From positions 1 through 5,567 of the forward strand of contig JALSMF010000476.1 in NCBI GenBank assembly GCA_026987795.1: a stretch of 5,567 nucleotides of DNA, given 5' to 3'. The notes under the pieces were generated by a model that was not told where the DNA came from, searched no databases, and saw only the letters and a program-made list of their open reading frames with translations. This DNA comes from Bacteroidales bacterium. GTDB lineage: Bacteria > Bacteroidota > Bacteroidia > Bacteroidales > JAADGE01. This document shows positions 1 through 5,567 of the stretch, in pieces (positions within the stretch are counted from its first letter, which is position 1; each line of letters starts with the position of its first letter). The position numbers and the translations under genes are program-made.

Positions 1-261
1 GCTTTCATTGCAGCATATGTTTTATCTCTCTTCTTTACAAGCCTTACTCTGCCGCAATGGTTTATATTTGCTGCAATTACGATAATTTTCGGAACTTACG
101 GAGACCTTACGGAATCATGGCTTAAAAGAAAAGCCGGAATAAAAGACTCCGGCAATATAATGCCCGGGCACGGAGGCTTGCTTGACCGTTTTGACAGCAC
201 CCTGTTTGCCGCACCTATGATTTTCTTATACCTGAAAATTACGGAATACTTCTTCGTTTAA
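1..261 (+). CDS. cdsA: Phosphatidate cytidylyltransferase (CDP-diacylglycerol synthase), C-terminal part
   Basis: Partial gene, cut at the 5' side by the window edge; 86 codons remain before the TAA at 259-261. The enzyme is an integral membrane protein that makes CDP-diacylglycerol from phosphatidic acid and CTP, the entry point to bacterial phospholipids. The visible part has a hydrophobic stretch, then GDLTESWLKRKAGIKDSG followed by MPGHGGLLDRFDS, then a last hydrophobic segment. This fits the family signature S-x-L-K-R-x4-K-D-x-G...H-G-G-x-x-D-R-x-D, whose acidic residues bind the catalytic metals. All signature residues are intact, so there is no sign of decay. The full protein would be about 270-290 residues, so roughly two thirds lies upstream. 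The next gene, psd, is 58 nt downstream on the same strand and acts later in the same pathway. Confidence 0.96.
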   Translation, partial: AFIAAYVLSLFFTSLTLPQWFIFAAITIIFGTYGDLTESWLKRKAGIKDSGNIMPGHGGLLDRFDSTLFAAPMIFLYLKITEYFFV

Positions 262-270
262 ATACTAAAT

Positions 271-292
271 ATTTTACTCTCTTAAGTAAAAT
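271..292. repeat. Short AT-rich inverted repeat between cdsA and psd
   Basis: ATTTTACT at 271-278 and AGTAAAAT at 285-292 are perfect reverse complements around a 6-nt loop, CTCTTA. Only one G-C pair is present, so an RNA hairpin would be weak. A T-rich stretch follows at about 296-302. It could be a leaky terminator or attenuator after cdsA, an operator, or chance in AT-rich DNA. Nothing else is seen in the 262-319 gap, including no convincing promoter, so cdsA and psd may be co-transcribed. Confidence 0.35.
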
Positions 293-319
293 TCCTATTT
301 TTACCGAAAAGTTATCAAA

Positions 320-982
320 ATGACAATACATCACGAAGGAAAAAACACCATTATAATTACCGCCGTCAGTTTATTACTGTTTAACACATCGGTTTTTGTA
401 TTTTTTTGCGACTGTCCGCTTATAATGTCCTTATCCGTATTAATATCTCTGTTTATACTTTTTGTAATTATATTTTTTTTCAGAAAACCAAACAGAAAAC
501 CTGTTACTGACGACAACGGAGTTATATCCCCGGCAGACGGAAAAATTGTTGTTATTGAAAAAGTTAAAGAAAACGAATATTTTAAAGATGAAAGAATACA
601 AGTATCCGTTTTTATGTCAGTCTGGAATGTCCACATAAACAGATTTCCCGTAAGCGGAAAAATAAAATATCTTAAATATCACGAAGGCAATTATTTACTC
701 GCTCGCAACCCTAAGTCTTCCGAAAAAAATGAAAGAACAACTGTTGTTATTGAAACTCAAAACGGTATAGAAATTATGTATCGGCAAATAGCGGGGATTA
801 TGGCAAGGCGGATAGTTTATTATGCAGAGGAAGGCAAAAGTGTTAAACAATCCGAAGAAAGCGGATTTATTAAATTCGGCTCGCGAGTAGATATATTTTT
901 GCCGACAGATTCTGAAATTAAAGTAAAAACAGGAGATAAAGTTAAGGGCAGCATATCACTTATTGCCAAACTTAGTCAATAG
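320..982 (+). CDS. psd: Phosphatidylserine decarboxylase proenzyme (PSD-A type)
   Basis: The protein has 220 residues and decarboxylates phosphatidylserine to phosphatidylethanolamine at the cytoplasmic membrane, using a pyruvoyl group made from its own serine. Two hydrophobic segments at about residues 10-30 and 34-54 anchor the N-terminus. The catalytic domain follows with SPADGKI (70-76), VWNVHINRFP (101-110) and KFGSRVDIFLP (185-195). By family knowledge, self-cleavage falls between Gly187 and Ser188, giving a beta chain of 187 residues and a pyruvoyl alpha chain of 33. Asp73 and His105 are the likely partners of the serine in self-processing. Length and the FGSR cleavage site match the short PSD-A subfamily rather than the longer E. 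coli type with LGST. The ATG at 320 is chosen because the MTIHHEG start resembles family members, although no Shine-Dalgarno sequence is visible. It sits directly after cdsA of the same pathway, which supports the call. Confidence 0.95.
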   Translation: MTIHHEGKNTIIITAVSLLLFNTSVFVFFCDCPLIMSLSVLISLFILFVIIFFFRKPNRKPVTDDNGVISPADGKIVVIEKVKENEYFKDERIQVSVFMSVWNVHINRFPVSGKIKYLKYHEGNYLLARNPKSSEKNERTTVVIETQNGIEIMYRQIAGIMARRIVYYAEEGKSVKQSEESGFIKFGSRVDIFLPTDSEIKVKTGDKVKGSISLIAKLSQ

Positions 983-1022
983 CAAAAAAATACAAAAACT
1001 GCCGAAATTTCCTGTTTCTTGT

Positions 1023-1039
1023 TTGGCACGACACTTGAC
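1023..1039 (+). promoter_or_regulatory. Candidate sigma-54 (RpoN) -24/-12 promoter of lon
   Basis: TGGCACG at 1024-1030, four spacer bases (ACAC), then TTG at 1035-1037 follow the sigma-54 consensus YTGGCACGrNNNTTGCW, with the correct spacing between the -24 GG (1025-1026) and the -12 position. The -24 half is perfect. The -12 half has A at 1038 in place of the usual C, and C at 1039 in place of A or T. Transcription would start near 1050, leaving about 32 nt of leader. TTGACA at 1035-1040 also resembles a housekeeping -35 box, but no fitting -10 lies 16-18 nt downstream. No Bacteroidota-type TAnnTTTG -7 box is apparent at a fitting distance from the TTTG at 1022-1025 either. This is a sequence match only, and the activator site was not identified. 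Confidence 0.55.
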
Positions 1040-1070
1040 ATTACACATATTGTATTAACCAAAAAACAAA

Positions 1071-1077
1071 AGGAAAG
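1071..1077 (+). promoter_or_regulatory. Ribosome binding site of lon
   Basis: AGGAAAG lies 4 nt ahead of the ATG at 1082. It is the clearest Shine-Dalgarno-like site in the window. It decides the start in favour of 1082 over the in-frame TTG at 1019, which would place the N-terminus across the promoter element and add 21 residues unlike the Lon family. Confidence 0.7.
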
Positions 1078-1081
1078 ATAT

Positions 1082-3526
1082 ATGTTTGAAGACATAATTT
1101 TCGGAAATAAAGAAAATCAGTCAAATGCAGAGATGATACCTCTTGCATCCGGTGCCGATAAATTATCGGTAGATGATTTTGACTTGCCGAAGGAACTTAA
1201 ACTGCTGACTCTGAGAAATACAGTTTTATTTCCGCAAATTGTAATACCTATTGCCGTAGGCAGAAAAAAATCTCTGAAACTTATAAAAGAGGCTGACAAA
1301 AAAGGTTTTTTAATAGGTATTGTAAGTCAGATAGAAGAAAAAACAGAAGACCCAAGATTCACTGATATTTACAGAATAGGAACTTTGGCAAAGGTAGTCA
1401 GGCTTTTTGATATGCCCGACGGAGAAAAAACAGCTGTTCTTCAGGGAATTGCCAGGTTTAAAATTACGGAAGCCCTTACGTATAAACCATACCTTAAAGT
1501 TAAGTATGAAATATTACCGACAGTTACCGAAGCCGAAAACGAAGCAGAATTTGAAGCTCAAATATTATCAATTAAAGACCTGTCAGTAAGGATAATCCAT
1601 CTGTCGTCAAACTTGCCCAAAGAAGCGGCATTTGCCGTAAAAAATATTGATTCTCCGGAGTTTTTAGTTAACTTTATTTCATCAAATACTGATGTAAAAA
1701 GCAGTGAAAAACAAAAACTTCTGGAAAAAGATAATCTCTCTGAAAGAGCTGATTTACTGTTAAAATATTTATCTGAAGAAGTTCAGAAACTGGAACTTAA
1801 AGACAATATACAAAATAAGGCAAAATCGGAAATGACCCAGCAGCAGAAAGAATATTTTCTGCATCAGCAAATGAAAGCTATACAGAGCGAGTTGGGAATA
1901 GATTCTCCTAAACTTGAGATAGAAGAACTTGAGAAAAAAGCCGAAACAAAAAAATGGAGTGATGAAGTAAAAGAAGCATTCAAAAAACAAATTAACAGGC
2001 TGAAGCAAATAAACCCGATGTCGCCGGATTATTCATATCAGTTGTCTTATGCTCAAACACTTGTAGATTTACCTTGGAATGAATATACCAAAGATAATTT
2101 TGATTTAAAACGTGCAAAAAAAATTCTGGATGAAGATCATTTCGGGCTTGATAACGTAAAAGACAGAATATTGGAACACCTTGCCGTTTTAAAATTGAAA
2201 GGCGACTTAAAAGCTCCTATTTTGTGCCTGTACGGACCGCCCGGAGTAGGGAAGACCTCTCTCGGCAAATCGGTAGCACGTGCTTTAGAAAGAAAATATG
2301 CCAGAATGTCACTCGGAGGCTTACACGATGAGGCAGAAATAAGAGGACATCGTAAAACATATATCGGTGCAATGCCGGGAAGAATAATCCAAAATATTAA
2401 AAAAATTAAGTCATCAAACCCTGTTTTTATTCTTGACGAAATAGATAAAATAGGAAATGATTTCAGAGGAGACCCGTCTTCTGCACTGTTGGAAGTTCTT
2501 GACCCCGAGCAAAACAATACATTCTACGACAATTATCTGGAGCTTGAATACGACCTGTCAAAAATATTATTTATAGCAACGGCAAATTCTCTCAGTACAA
2601 TAAATCCGGCTTTACGAGATAGGATGGAACTTATCGAAGTTTCCGGCTATATTGTTGAAGAAAAAATCGAAATTGCAAAACGACACTTGATACCCCGACA
2701 ATTGAAAGAACACGGTGTTAAAGCAACAGAACTGAAATTCTCAAAAGACGCAACAGAAAAAATAATTACCGATTATACAAGCGAATCAGGAGTCAGAAAT
2801 CTGGAAAAAAAGATTGCAGAAGTTATCAGAAAAGCAGCAAAAAAAATAGCTCTCGGAGAAGAATATCCGAAAATGCTTAAAGCTGAAGATTTAATTGACT
2901 TTCTCGGAGTTCCGAAATATATAAAAGGTAAATACGAAGGTAATGATTTTGCCGGTGTTGTTACCGGATTGGCATGGACACAGGCAGGCGGAAAAATTTT
3001 ATTTATAGAATCAAGCCTGAGTAAAGGGAACGGGCAGCTTAATCTTACGGGAAATCTCGGGCAAGTTATGAAAGAGTCGGCAATTATTGCTTACGAATAC
3101 ATAAAAGCTCATGCAGAAGAATTGAAAATTAATGAAAAAATATTTGACAGTTATAATATACATATTCATGTTCCCGAAGGTGCAATCCCTAAAGACGGAC
3201 CTTCGGCAGGAATTACGATGGTAACATCAATGGCATCTGTTTTTACACAGCGAAAAGTGAAAAATATGCTTGCTATGACAGGTGAAATGACATTAAGAGG
3301 GAAGGTGTTACCCGTAGGAGGTATAAAAGAAAAAATACTTGCGGCAAAACGTGCAGGCATTAAAGAAATTATATTGTCAAAAGAAAACAGTAAAGACATA
3401 GAAGAAATTAACGATTTGTATCTGAAAGGATTAAAATTTCATTTTGCAGAAACTATATCTGATGTATTAAAAATAGCTCTTTTGAAACAAAAAGTCAAAA
3501 ACCCCGTAAAATTTAAGACCAAATAA
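1082..3526 (+). CDS. lon: ATP-dependent Lon protease (LonA type)
   Basis: The protein has 814 residues and is a cytoplasmic, ring-forming AAA+ serine protease that unfolds and degrades misfolded and short-lived regulatory proteins. A short acidic leader is followed by the substrate-binding N domain, starting near LLTLRNTVLFPQ (about residues 40-51), and a charged helical region at about 190-330. The AAA+ module has Walker A GPPGVGKT (385-392), Walker B VFILDEID (447-454 region, Asp452 and Glu453), the arginine-bearing NPALRDRME and a sensor-2 SGVRNLEKKI. The C-terminal protease domain carries the catalytic dyad Ser708 in PKDGPSAG and Lys749 in VGGIKEKIL. All key residues are present, and the length is normal for LonA of this group. 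A basic tail ends the protein. The start is the ATG at 1082, backed by AGGAAAG just upstream. A sigma-54-like promoter precedes the gene. The next gene begins 8 nt after the stop, suggesting co-transcription. Confidence 0.98.
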   Translation: MFEDIIFGNKENQSNAEMIPLASGADKLSVDDFDLPKELKLLTLRNTVLFPQIVIPIAVGRKKSLKLIKEADKKGFLIGIVSQIEEKTEDPRFTDIYRIGTLAKVVRLFDMPDGEKTAVLQGIARFKITEALTYKPYLKVKYEILPTVTEAENEAEFEAQILSIKDLSVRIIHLSSNLPKEAAFAVKNIDSPEFLVNFISSNTDVKSSEKQKLLEKDNLSERADLLLKYLSEEVQKLELKDNIQNKAKSEMTQQQKEYFLHQQMKAIQSELGIDSPKLEIEELEKKAETKKWSDEVKEAFKKQINRLKQINPMSPDYSYQLSYAQTLVDLPWNEYTKDNFDLKRAKKILDEDHFGLDNVKDRILEHLAVLKLKGDLKAPILCLYGPPGVGKTSLGKSVARALERKYARMSLGGLHDEAEIRGHRKTYIGAMPGRIIQNIKKIKSSNPVFILDEIDKIGNDFRGDPSSALLEVLDPEQNNTFYDNYLELEYDLSKILFIATANSLSTINPALRDRMELIEVSGYIVEEKIEIAKRHLIPRQLKEHGVKATELKFSKDATEKIITDYTSESGVRNLEKKIAEVIRKAAKKIALGEEYPKMLKAEDLIDFLGVPKYIKGKYEGNDFAGVVTGLAWTQAGGKILFIESSLSKGNGQLNLTGNLGQVMKESAIIAYEYIKAHAEELKINEKIFDSYNIHIHVPEGAIPKDGPSAGITMVTSMASVFTQRKVKNMLAMTGEMTLRGKVLPVGGIKEKILAAKRAGIKEIILSKENSKDIEEINDLYLKGLKFHFAETISDVLKIALLKQKVKNPVKFKTK

Positions 3527-3534
3527 ATACTGAA

Positions 3535-4356
3535 ATGACATTCGGCAAGCAAATATCAATCGGATTTAAAGGATATTTTAAAGCAGCAGAATTACTGTTC
3601 TCAAAAGGCTTTATGAAATATATGCTGTTTCCGTTGCTTCTGAATATACTTATTTTCTGGGTAGGAATGAGCCAAATTACCGATTTAGCGGTTATGCTCA
3701 GGCAGTCACTTTTAGATTGGACAGCATTGAGCAGTGCCGACTTTTGGGGTGCTGAATACTTAAAAGGTGCTTTGTCCGGAATTATTACCGTAATAATCTA
3801 CGTATTTTTTTTCATAAGCTTTGCATATCTCGGAGGATACATTATTATAATGCTTATGTCTCCTTTATTTTCTGTGATTTCAGAAAAAACAGAAAAAGTA
3901 ATAACCGGACAAAGTATTGATTACCCTTTTGAAATAAAACAATTTGCAAAAGACATATTCAGAGGTTTGGGCATAGCAGTCAGAAATGTTATTTTTGAAA
4001 CCGGAGTAATGATTTTAGTATTTATAGCAGGGATAATTCTGTCATTTGTAAGTTGGATAGGCATAATATTTATGTTCTTCATAAGCTCATATTTTTACGG
4101 TTTTTCGTATATGGATTATTCTAATGAAAGATACAGACGAAGTATAAAAGAAAGTGTATCATTTATGAGGAAATATAAATGGGTTGCAGTAGTTAACGGC
4201 TCTTTATTTGCTTTGGTATTATTTATTCCCTACATCGGTGTTGCCTTATCAGCATTTATTGCCGTAATTTCGGTAATTGCCGGAACGGTATCAATGGTTG
4301 AGATTAAAAAAATCGAAGATGCCGAAACAGAAAAGATATTCAATGCTGAAATTTAA
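3535..4356 (+). CDS. EI24/CysZ-like integral membrane protein
   Basis: The protein has 273 residues and four long hydrophobic blocks, at about 28-46, 77-108, 152-190 and 216-253, so it is an inner-membrane protein. The N-terminus (GFKGYFKAAELLFSKGFMKY) and the loop SPLFSVISEKTEKVITG (109-125), followed later by YMDYSNERYRRSIKES (192-207), resemble the EI24 family (formerly DUF540), which includes the sulfate permease CysZ. Only CysZ of proteobacteria has an established transport role. No sulfate-assimilation gene lies here, so sulfate transport should not be assumed and the substrate is unknown. The start at 3535 lies 8 nt after the lon stop with no clear Shine-Dalgarno sequence, so translation is probably coupled to lon. 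Its 3' end overlaps mqnA by 14 nt. The short tail after the last segment is charged and probably cytoplasmic. Confidence 0.8.
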   Translation: MTFGKQISIGFKGYFKAAELLFSKGFMKYMLFPLLLNILIFWVGMSQITDLAVMLRQSLLDWTALSSADFWGAEYLKGALSGIITVIIYVFFFISFAYLGGYIIIMLMSPLFSVISEKTEKVITGQSIDYPFEIKQFAKDIFRGLGIAVRNVIFETGVMILVFIAGIILSFVSWIGIIFMFFISSYFYGFSYMDYSNERYRRSIKESVSFMRKYKWVAVVNGSLFALVLFIPYIGVALSAFIAVISVIAGTVSMVEIKKIEDAETEKIFNAEI

Positions 4357-5119
4357 AAAATTGAAAAAAAAAATTAAAATATCAGCGGTTTCTTATCTTA
4401 ACACTCTTCCGTTTATTTACGGAATTGAAAACAGTCCCGAATTGTCGGAAAAAACAAAACTAAGCAAAGACATTCCTTCAATTTGTGCCGACAAACTGAT
4501 TTCCGGAGAGGCAGATTTGGGTTTAATACCGGTTGCGGAAATCAGCAAACTGCAAAACCCTTATATTATTTCCGATTACTGCATAGGATCCGTAGGAAAA
4601 GTTGATTCGGTTTTGCTCCTGAGCAATATTCACGTAAGCAAAATAAAAAAAATATTACTGGATTATCAGTCCAGAACATCCGTAAACCTGATAAAAATAC
4701 TTGCAAAAGAATACTTTAATATAAACCCTGAATTTGAAAATACCCGAGCAGGATATGAGGACAATGAGGAAAAAGAAACAGCGGTTTTAATAATAGGAGA
4801 CAGAGCATTTAACTACAGAAAAAAATTTAATTTCGTTTACGATTTGTCGGAAATATGGTTAAAACATACTTCATATCCTTTTGTTTTTGCAACTTGGGTG
4901 TCAAGACAAAAAATAAGCGATGATTTTATAACTGAATTTAACAAAGCTTTAAAATACGGTTTGAAAAATATTGATTCTGTTATTGATAAATATAAAAAAC
5001 AAATAAACATCAACGGTATTGACATAAAAAAATACCTTACGGAAAATATAAGCTATACATTAGATACAGAAAAACGCAAAGGAATGCAGTTATTTTTGAA
5101 AAAAATTAAAAAATTGTAA
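4343..5119 (+). CDS. mqnA: Chorismate dehydratase, futalosine pathway of menaquinone synthesis
   Basis: The protein has 258 residues and probably removes water from chorismate to give 3-[(1-carboxyvinyl)oxy]benzoate, the first committed step of the futalosine route to menaquinone. It has the periplasmic-binding-protein-like fold of this family but no signal peptide, as expected for a cytoplasmic enzyme. Family landmarks are ISAVSYLNTLPFIYGI (13-28), GEADLGLIPVAEI (55-67), YCIGSVGKVDSVLLLS (79-94), the SRTSVNL segment (110-116), LIIGDRAFNY (149-158) and VYDLSEIWLKHTSYPFVFATW (165-185). These match MqnA better than MqnD. The start is uncertain. The ATG at 4343 overlaps the upstream stop by 14 nt and gives a lysine-rich leader. 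An ATG at 4319 or a TTG at 4361 are alternatives, but all begin upstream of the conserved fold. A run of ten A lies at 4364-4373 within codons 8-11. No other men or mqn gene is visible. Confidence 0.9.
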   Translation: MLKFKKLKKKIKISAVSYLNTLPFIYGIENSPELSEKTKLSKDIPSICADKLISGEADLGLIPVAEISKLQNPYIISDYCIGSVGKVDSVLLLSNIHVSKIKKILLDYQSRTSVNLIKILAKEYFNINPEFENTRAGYEDNEEKETAVLIIGDRAFNYRKKFNFVYDLSEIWLKHTSYPFVFATWVSRQKISDDFITEFNKALKYGLKNIDSVIDKYKKQININGIDIKKYLTENISYTLDTEKRKGMQLFLKKIKKL

Positions 5120-5132
5120 AAATTAATTAAAA

Positions 5133-5495
5133 ATGAAAAAGACGGCAATACCCGTAGCAGACGGGAAATTATCGGCACATTTCGGACACGCTTTGTATTT
5201 TTATTTTTATCATATTGAAAATGACAAAGTTGTGAAAGAGCAGATGGAAATGCCTCCGCCGCATGAATTCGGTGCAATTCCTAATTGGCTTGCCGAAAAT
5301 AAGGTTACAGATTTAATAACCGGCGGTATAGGACCGAAAGCCATTGAAATTTTAAAGCAAAATAATATTAATGTTTACACCGGAGCACCAACCGAAAAGC
5401 CTGCAAAAATTATTGAAGACTTTTTATCCGGAACATTAAAAACAGTTGCAAATATGTGCAATCATGACGAACACGAACATAATTGCGAACATTAA
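5133..5495 (+). CDS. NifX/NifB-type dinitrogenase iron-molybdenum cofactor family protein with His/Cys-rich tail
   Basis: The protein has 120 residues and is a single small alpha/beta domain of the family that binds or carries iron-sulfur or iron-molybdenum cofactor precursors (Nitro_FeMo-Co domain). The characteristic N-terminal motif SAHFGHA (14-20) and the central glycine-rich ITGGIGPKA (62-70) are both present. The family includes NifX, NafY and the C-terminal part of NifB, but also many stand-alone proteins in organisms that do not fix nitrogen. No nif gene is seen here, so a role in nitrogen fixation is not supported. The last dozen residues carry Cys109, His111, His114, His116, Cys118 and His120, a likely metal-binding tail. 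The gene starts 13 nt after mqnA without a clear Shine-Dalgarno sequence and ends just before a strong terminator, so it is probably the last gene of the lon unit. Confidence 0.88.
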   Translation: MKKTAIPVADGKLSAHFGHALYFYFYHIENDKVVKEQMEMPPPHEFGAIPNWLAENKVTDLITGGIGPKAIEILKQNNINVYTGAPTEKPAKIIEDFLSGTLKTVANMCNHDEHEHNCEH

Positions 5496-5501
5496 CAGAA
5501 C

Positions 5502-5530
5502 AGAAGGCATCTGACAAGATGCCTTTTTTT
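5502..5530 (+). terminator. Rho-independent terminator after the small cofactor-family gene
   Basis: AGAAGGCATCT at 5502-5512 pairs with AGATGCCTTTT at 5517-5527 around a GACA loop. This gives 11 pairs, one of them G-U, with a GC-containing core. Seven T in a row at 5524-5530 follow the core stem. It begins 6 nt after the stop codon at 5493-5495 and closes the operon. The T7 is followed directly by seven A, so some terminator activity on the opposite strand is also possible. Confidence 0.9.
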
Positions 5531-5541
5531 AAAAAAAGACT

Positions 5542-5567
5542 ATGGGAAATTTTGATTTTGAAGATAT
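5542..5567 (+). CDS. Possible start of the next gene, cut by the window end
   Basis: An ATG at 5542 opens a frame that stays open to the window edge and reads MGNFDFED. It lies 11 nt after the terminator T-tract, with only A-rich sequence and no clear Shine-Dalgarno sequence ahead. If real, its transcript would start within or before the terminator, or depend on read-through. Eight codons are too few to name a family. Confidence 0.35.

Noticed and set aside
331..636. 101-codon open frame on the minus strand
   Set aside because: It is antisense to the N-terminal half of psd; the composition is that expected from the reverse of a membrane segment, and there is no family resemblance.
880..887. 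Palindrome CTCGCGAG inside psd
   Set aside because: It falls on the codons of the conserved FGSR cleavage site, so the bases are explained by protein constraint; 8 bp is too short to argue for more.
1004..1011. Palindrome GAAATTTC upstream of the lon promoter, considered as an activator site
   Set aside because: It is only 8 bp, AT-rich, and too close (under 20 nt) to the -24 element for a typical sigma-54 activator site; no second copy was seen.
1035..1063. Housekeeping promoter with TTGACA at 1035-1040
   Set aside because: The 16-18 nt spacer leads to ACCAAA-like sequence rather than a -10 box, and Bacteroidota promoters do not usually use TTGACA. It is kept only as an alternative to the sigma-54 reading.
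2137..2517. 126-codon open frame on the minus strand
   Set aside because: It lies wholly inside the AAA+ module of lon, has no recognisable domain or ribosome site, and is a shadow of the coding strand.
5053..5277. 74-codon minus-strand frame across the mqnA end and the small cofactor gene
   Set aside because: It overlaps two well-supported genes on the other strand, with no family match.
5133..5495. Evidence for a nitrogen-fixation locus
   Set aside because: The family is widespread outside nitrogen fixers and no nifH, nifD, nifK, nifE, nifN or nifB gene is present in the window.

Overview
The window is an AT-rich piece of bacterial chromosome. All recognisable genes lie on the plus strand, packed tightly, and none looks mobile or foreign. 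The organism is most likely a Bacteroidota member, perhaps of Bacteroidales type. This is inferred from the wording of the Lon protein, the short PSD-A type phosphatidylserine decarboxylase placed directly after cdsA, the AT-rich starts with few Shine-Dalgarno sites, and the low GC content. No marker gene fixes the lineage.

Region 1 (1-982) is a phospholipid block. It holds the C-terminal third or so of CdsA (CDP-diacylglycerol synthase), then a complete psd. CdsA makes CDP-diacylglycerol, and Psd carries out the last step to phosphatidylethanolamine. The phosphatidylserine synthase between them in the pathway is not in the window.

Region 2 (983-1081) is a short intergenic space. It holds the most interesting regulatory signal of the window, a near-consensus sigma-54 (-24/-12) promoter element just ahead of lon. 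A clear Shine-Dalgarno sequence follows it and fixes the lon start at the ATG at 1082.

Region 3 (1082-5495) reads as one transcription unit: lon (ATP-dependent protease), an EI24/CysZ-like four-segment membrane protein, mqnA (chorismate dehydratase of the futalosine menaquinone pathway) and a small NifX/NifB-type cofactor-binding protein with a His/Cys-rich tail. Gaps are 8 nt, a 14-nt overlap and 13 nt. A strong Rho-independent terminator at 5502-5530 closes the unit. A possible next gene starts at 5542 and runs off the end.

No RNA gene, CRISPR array, insertion sequence or defence system was found. The genes are mostly ordinary housekeeping genes. The points worth a second look are the lon promoter, the use of futalosine-type menaquinone synthesis, the metal-binding tail of the small protein, and a ten-A run at the start of mqnA.
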